From Bacteroidaceae bacterium (GTDB lineage Bacteria; Bacteroidota; Bacteroidia; Bacteroidales; Bacteroidaceae), in contig JAFZWK010000040.1 of the NCBI GenBank assembly GCA_017617335.1, positions 34,924-98,923 of the forward strand: a stretch of 64,000 nucleotides of DNA, in the 5' to 3' direction. The first letter of the stretch is position 1; each line of letters opens with the position of its first letter. The translations under genes and the position numbers were made by a program. The notes under the pieces were generated by a model. It was not told the origin of the DNA, searched no databases, and saw only the letters and a program-made list of their open reading frames with translations. This document shows positions 63,001 to 64,000 of this stretch, one piece after another.

Positions 63001-64000
63001 AAGCGAACTTCTGAGTTGCGTGGACCATCGTGTGGGAATCTACCACAAGGATCACGTCATCCCGAATGATTATACCCATCGCCCCTTCGTGGAGGAAGGC
63101 AAGGTGTGGAAACTGGGATGGTACGAGGATGGTGCGGACCCCACGGAATCGGAGCCGAAACGGATAGAGTTCTTCTATTTCCAGAACGACACCATCGTGG
63201 CAGGGCAACCGTGCAAGAAATGGATGCATGTAATGGAAGAAGATGATTTAAGATGGACGCGTTATTGTGGATCGGTCTACGAGAAAGAGGGACGGGTCTT
63301 TCTCGTCGAGGCAGACAGAATGGTGCCTGACCTGCTCTATGACTTCACGTCATCAACGGGGCTTCATATAGATATCCTTACGAACAATCCATCAAACACT
63401 CCAGGAGCATATTTGACAACATATTCGACTCCTTTTACTGTGAGAGGAAGATATTATGTTGAGACGGAAACTTACAAAGGTGTCTGCTCAGAAATGCTTA
63501 TGTATAATAAGTTACGGCCTACGGGCGAAGCCATCCCTGTAACCTGGCTGCAAGGTGTGGGCTACATGGGATTTTACAACATTAATGTAAGTGGAGGCCA
63601 ATGGCGTCTCCTGTCGTGCACGGTGGGCGATGAGGTGCTGTACTATGATGCATCGCTGATGCCGCAGGATTTCGAGGTGAAGAAAAAGAAGCTGGATTTC
63701 ACCCATGTTGTCAAGGCTCAACCTAAGGCCCCACAACACGACACTGAGCAGGAAAGTACAGAGATGCTGAAGGGCGAGTATTCCCCCGCTGAACTGTTCG
63801 TTCACCTGAACGGTCTCTTCGGCACCTACGCCATCACCCTGACGGATGAAACAGGTAAGGAAGTCTATGCAAAGGACGTGCTGACGGACAACGTTCTGGC
63901 GCTGAATACTGACCTCCTGACCTACGAGCCAGGCAGCTACACCCTTACCGTTGAGAACGCTTACGAGAAGTTCGTCACCACGCTCAACCTCACTACCGAT
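60083..64000 (+). CDS. BspA-like leucine-rich-repeat surface protein, 3' end outside window
   Basis: The frame is open for 1306 codons to the last base with no stop. A signal peptide (MKTKRLLFLFLLTSLSTLAGA) is followed by YDVEIEGIYYNLV, typical of Prevotella/Bacteroides BspA-like proteins. Residues ~70-290 are LRR_5 repeats of ~23 residues (IPNSVTSIGNGAFQGCRSLTSV). Residues ~318-350 contain an EF-hand/dockerin-like segment (DQDYGKDGIITNEEI). A second LRR type (LSCRNNQLTEINIS...) covers ~370-590. The remaining ~700 residues have at least three related modules with a W-x-Y-x-DG and GDTII-x-G-x-x-Y pattern. BspA-type LRR proteins mediate adhesion to host or bacterial partners; that role here is inference. 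The TPR regulator directly upstream is a plausible controller. Confidence 0.85.
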   Translation, partial: MKTKRLLFLFLLTSLSTLAGAYDVEIEGIYYNLVEETKTAEVTYGKVNWYMMENNSYSGSVNIPSSITYEGKEYVVTSIGKQAFCYCDITSVTIPSSVTSIAQNVFCECTNLTSVKIPNSVTSIGNGAFQGCRSLTSVEIPNSVTSIGNSTFWDCLALSSVTIGNGVKGIPEAMFHNCHSLTSVTIGNGVTLIKGMAFRNCDALTSITIPESVEEISVEAFCGCHALISVELPKSLKTLRYGAFTRCENLTTIISHIEDPFGIEGRASGSEPVFSEYTFMNATLYVPIGTSEKYKATEGWMDFENIKESLPSDIEINEENFPDKAFRQYLLDQDYGKDGIITNEEIAELKTIKINNNHINWTETSHSEDIPSYDIHDLKGIELLTSLETLDLEYVPLTSLNLQGCKSLKQLRISECEDMSLAHVLIITGLENLTSLRFEGMPQVKGLRITDCPNLKEVHVYGSAFEALTVTGCPQIQQLYCSDNRISDLNLSAMTALESLSCRNNQLTEINISAFPNLYTLSCEDNRLVSLDVSNHAELYNLSCSGNQLTSLRVANCPILTNIQCQDNCLTGQAVEHFIEDLRQSDKASLFVFDTEKSDGNFFTVEQVSRAKAKGWNVYYYGIQSIHPGQYQWYSYNGESVQYKPFLEDGKVWEVYNPAELCGYEKFWIDGDTIIEGRQYYRMFIYNLEDYRTGDVWQPYAGNLINKNVRLAYLCEEDSRVFIMKESANGKYQRYLLYDFSLDVGDKIKFWNTDYTVSDVSSVNIRGVERRKTHFDLGENYHVDWLEGIGGFYYVLNPIPFYFPREDSLYYCGVDDKVYYQMDRLPSINDFAVNGKRWTYNSGDSTHEYYLDGDTLITTEFEWYHGLKLYRKESDSETLPQYVGMIVPEYRGFTFKSADGSVSSLYDFTLEEGESTVFNGRTLTVQSITTGNFEGYEHRIFLLTDENGNNHKWIENIGSVTDFLNDDPLEASESELLSCVDHRVGIYHKDHVIPNDYTHRPFVEEGKVWKLGWYEDGADPTESEPKRIEFFYFQNDTIVAGQPCKKWMHVMEEDDLRWTRYCGSVYEKEGRVFLVEADRMVPDLLYDFTSSTGLHIDILTNNPSNTPGAYLTTYSTPFTVRGRYYVETETYKGVCSEMLMYNKLRPTGEAIPVTWLQGVGYMGFYNINVSGGQWRLLSCTVGDEVLYYDASLMPQDFEVKKKKLDFTHVVKAQPKAPQHDTEQESTEMLKGEYSPAELFVHLNGLFGTYAITLTDETGKEVYAKDVLTDNVLALNTDLLTYEPGSYTLTVENAYEKFVTTLNLTTD

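Noticed and set aside
60083-64000. Reading the 64-kb end as a truncated pseudogene
   Set aside because: The frame is fully open to the last base; absence of a stop is due to the window edge, not to damage.

Overview
The window is a chromosomal segment of a Bacteroidales bacterium, most probably Prevotella-like. Three things point there: promoters of the Bacteroidetes type (TTTG/TTG, 18-21 bases, then TAnnTTTG), a long dcw cell-wall/division cluster in the Bacteroidetes order without ddl, and abundant GH92/GH76 mannan-type glycosidases, FAS1, fimbrillin-like and BspA-like surface proteins. I see no insertion sequence, prophage, integrase, cas gene or rRNA. A species name cannot be given from the sequence alone.

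Layout. 1-693: 3' end of pnp. 818-12229: exported carbohydrate-degradation genes: GH92, GH76, a convergent second GH92, then a four-gene run (TIM-barrel protein, GH71/GH99-like protein with a CBM9-like tail, beta-propeller protein, N-acetylmuramoyl-alanine amidase). 12286-14406: FAS1 lipoprotein. 14776-14953: two identical tRNA-Asn genes. 15054-17832: PfkB sugar/nucleoside kinase, S41 protease and a 41-residue membrane peptide. 17969-23061: rimP-nusA-infB-cvpA. 23068-28994: sufB, then sufC-sufD-sufS-rnhB. 28999-33383: a PqqD-like protein plus HPr-kinase-like protein, divergent from a 42-residue acidic peptide and an 866-residue fimbrillin-like lipoprotein. 33553-36293: gpmI, ung, DUF3109. 36427-38901: gyrB, rpsT, tRNA-Glu. 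39084: recO. 39834-55141: the complete dcw cluster on the minus strand, mraZ to ftsZ. 55411-58187: a cyclophilin, a membrane-anchored AraC-type regulator and an outer-membrane beta-barrel protein. 58573-64000: a TPR transmembrane regulator and a very large BspA-like leucine-rich-repeat protein that runs off the window.

The most unusual structure is not a gene. Five intergenic regions carry arrays of a dyad-symmetric 10-bp core, CAAC-N2-GTTG (N2 = GT or AC), whose successive copies start exactly 22 bp apart although the 12-bp spacers differ. A sixth region has a single copy. The arrays mostly lie downstream of operon ends, and one separates sufB from sufC. Some neighbouring core pairs would fold into terminator-like hairpins; others, with all cores in the same orientation, would not. 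The second candidate system is the PqqD-like/HPr-kinase-like pair facing a short acidic peptide, an arrangement resembling a minimal RiPP or peptide-phosphorylation locus.

Most housekeeping genes are confidently assigned. Substrate assignments in the glycosidase block and functions in the peptide locus are inference.
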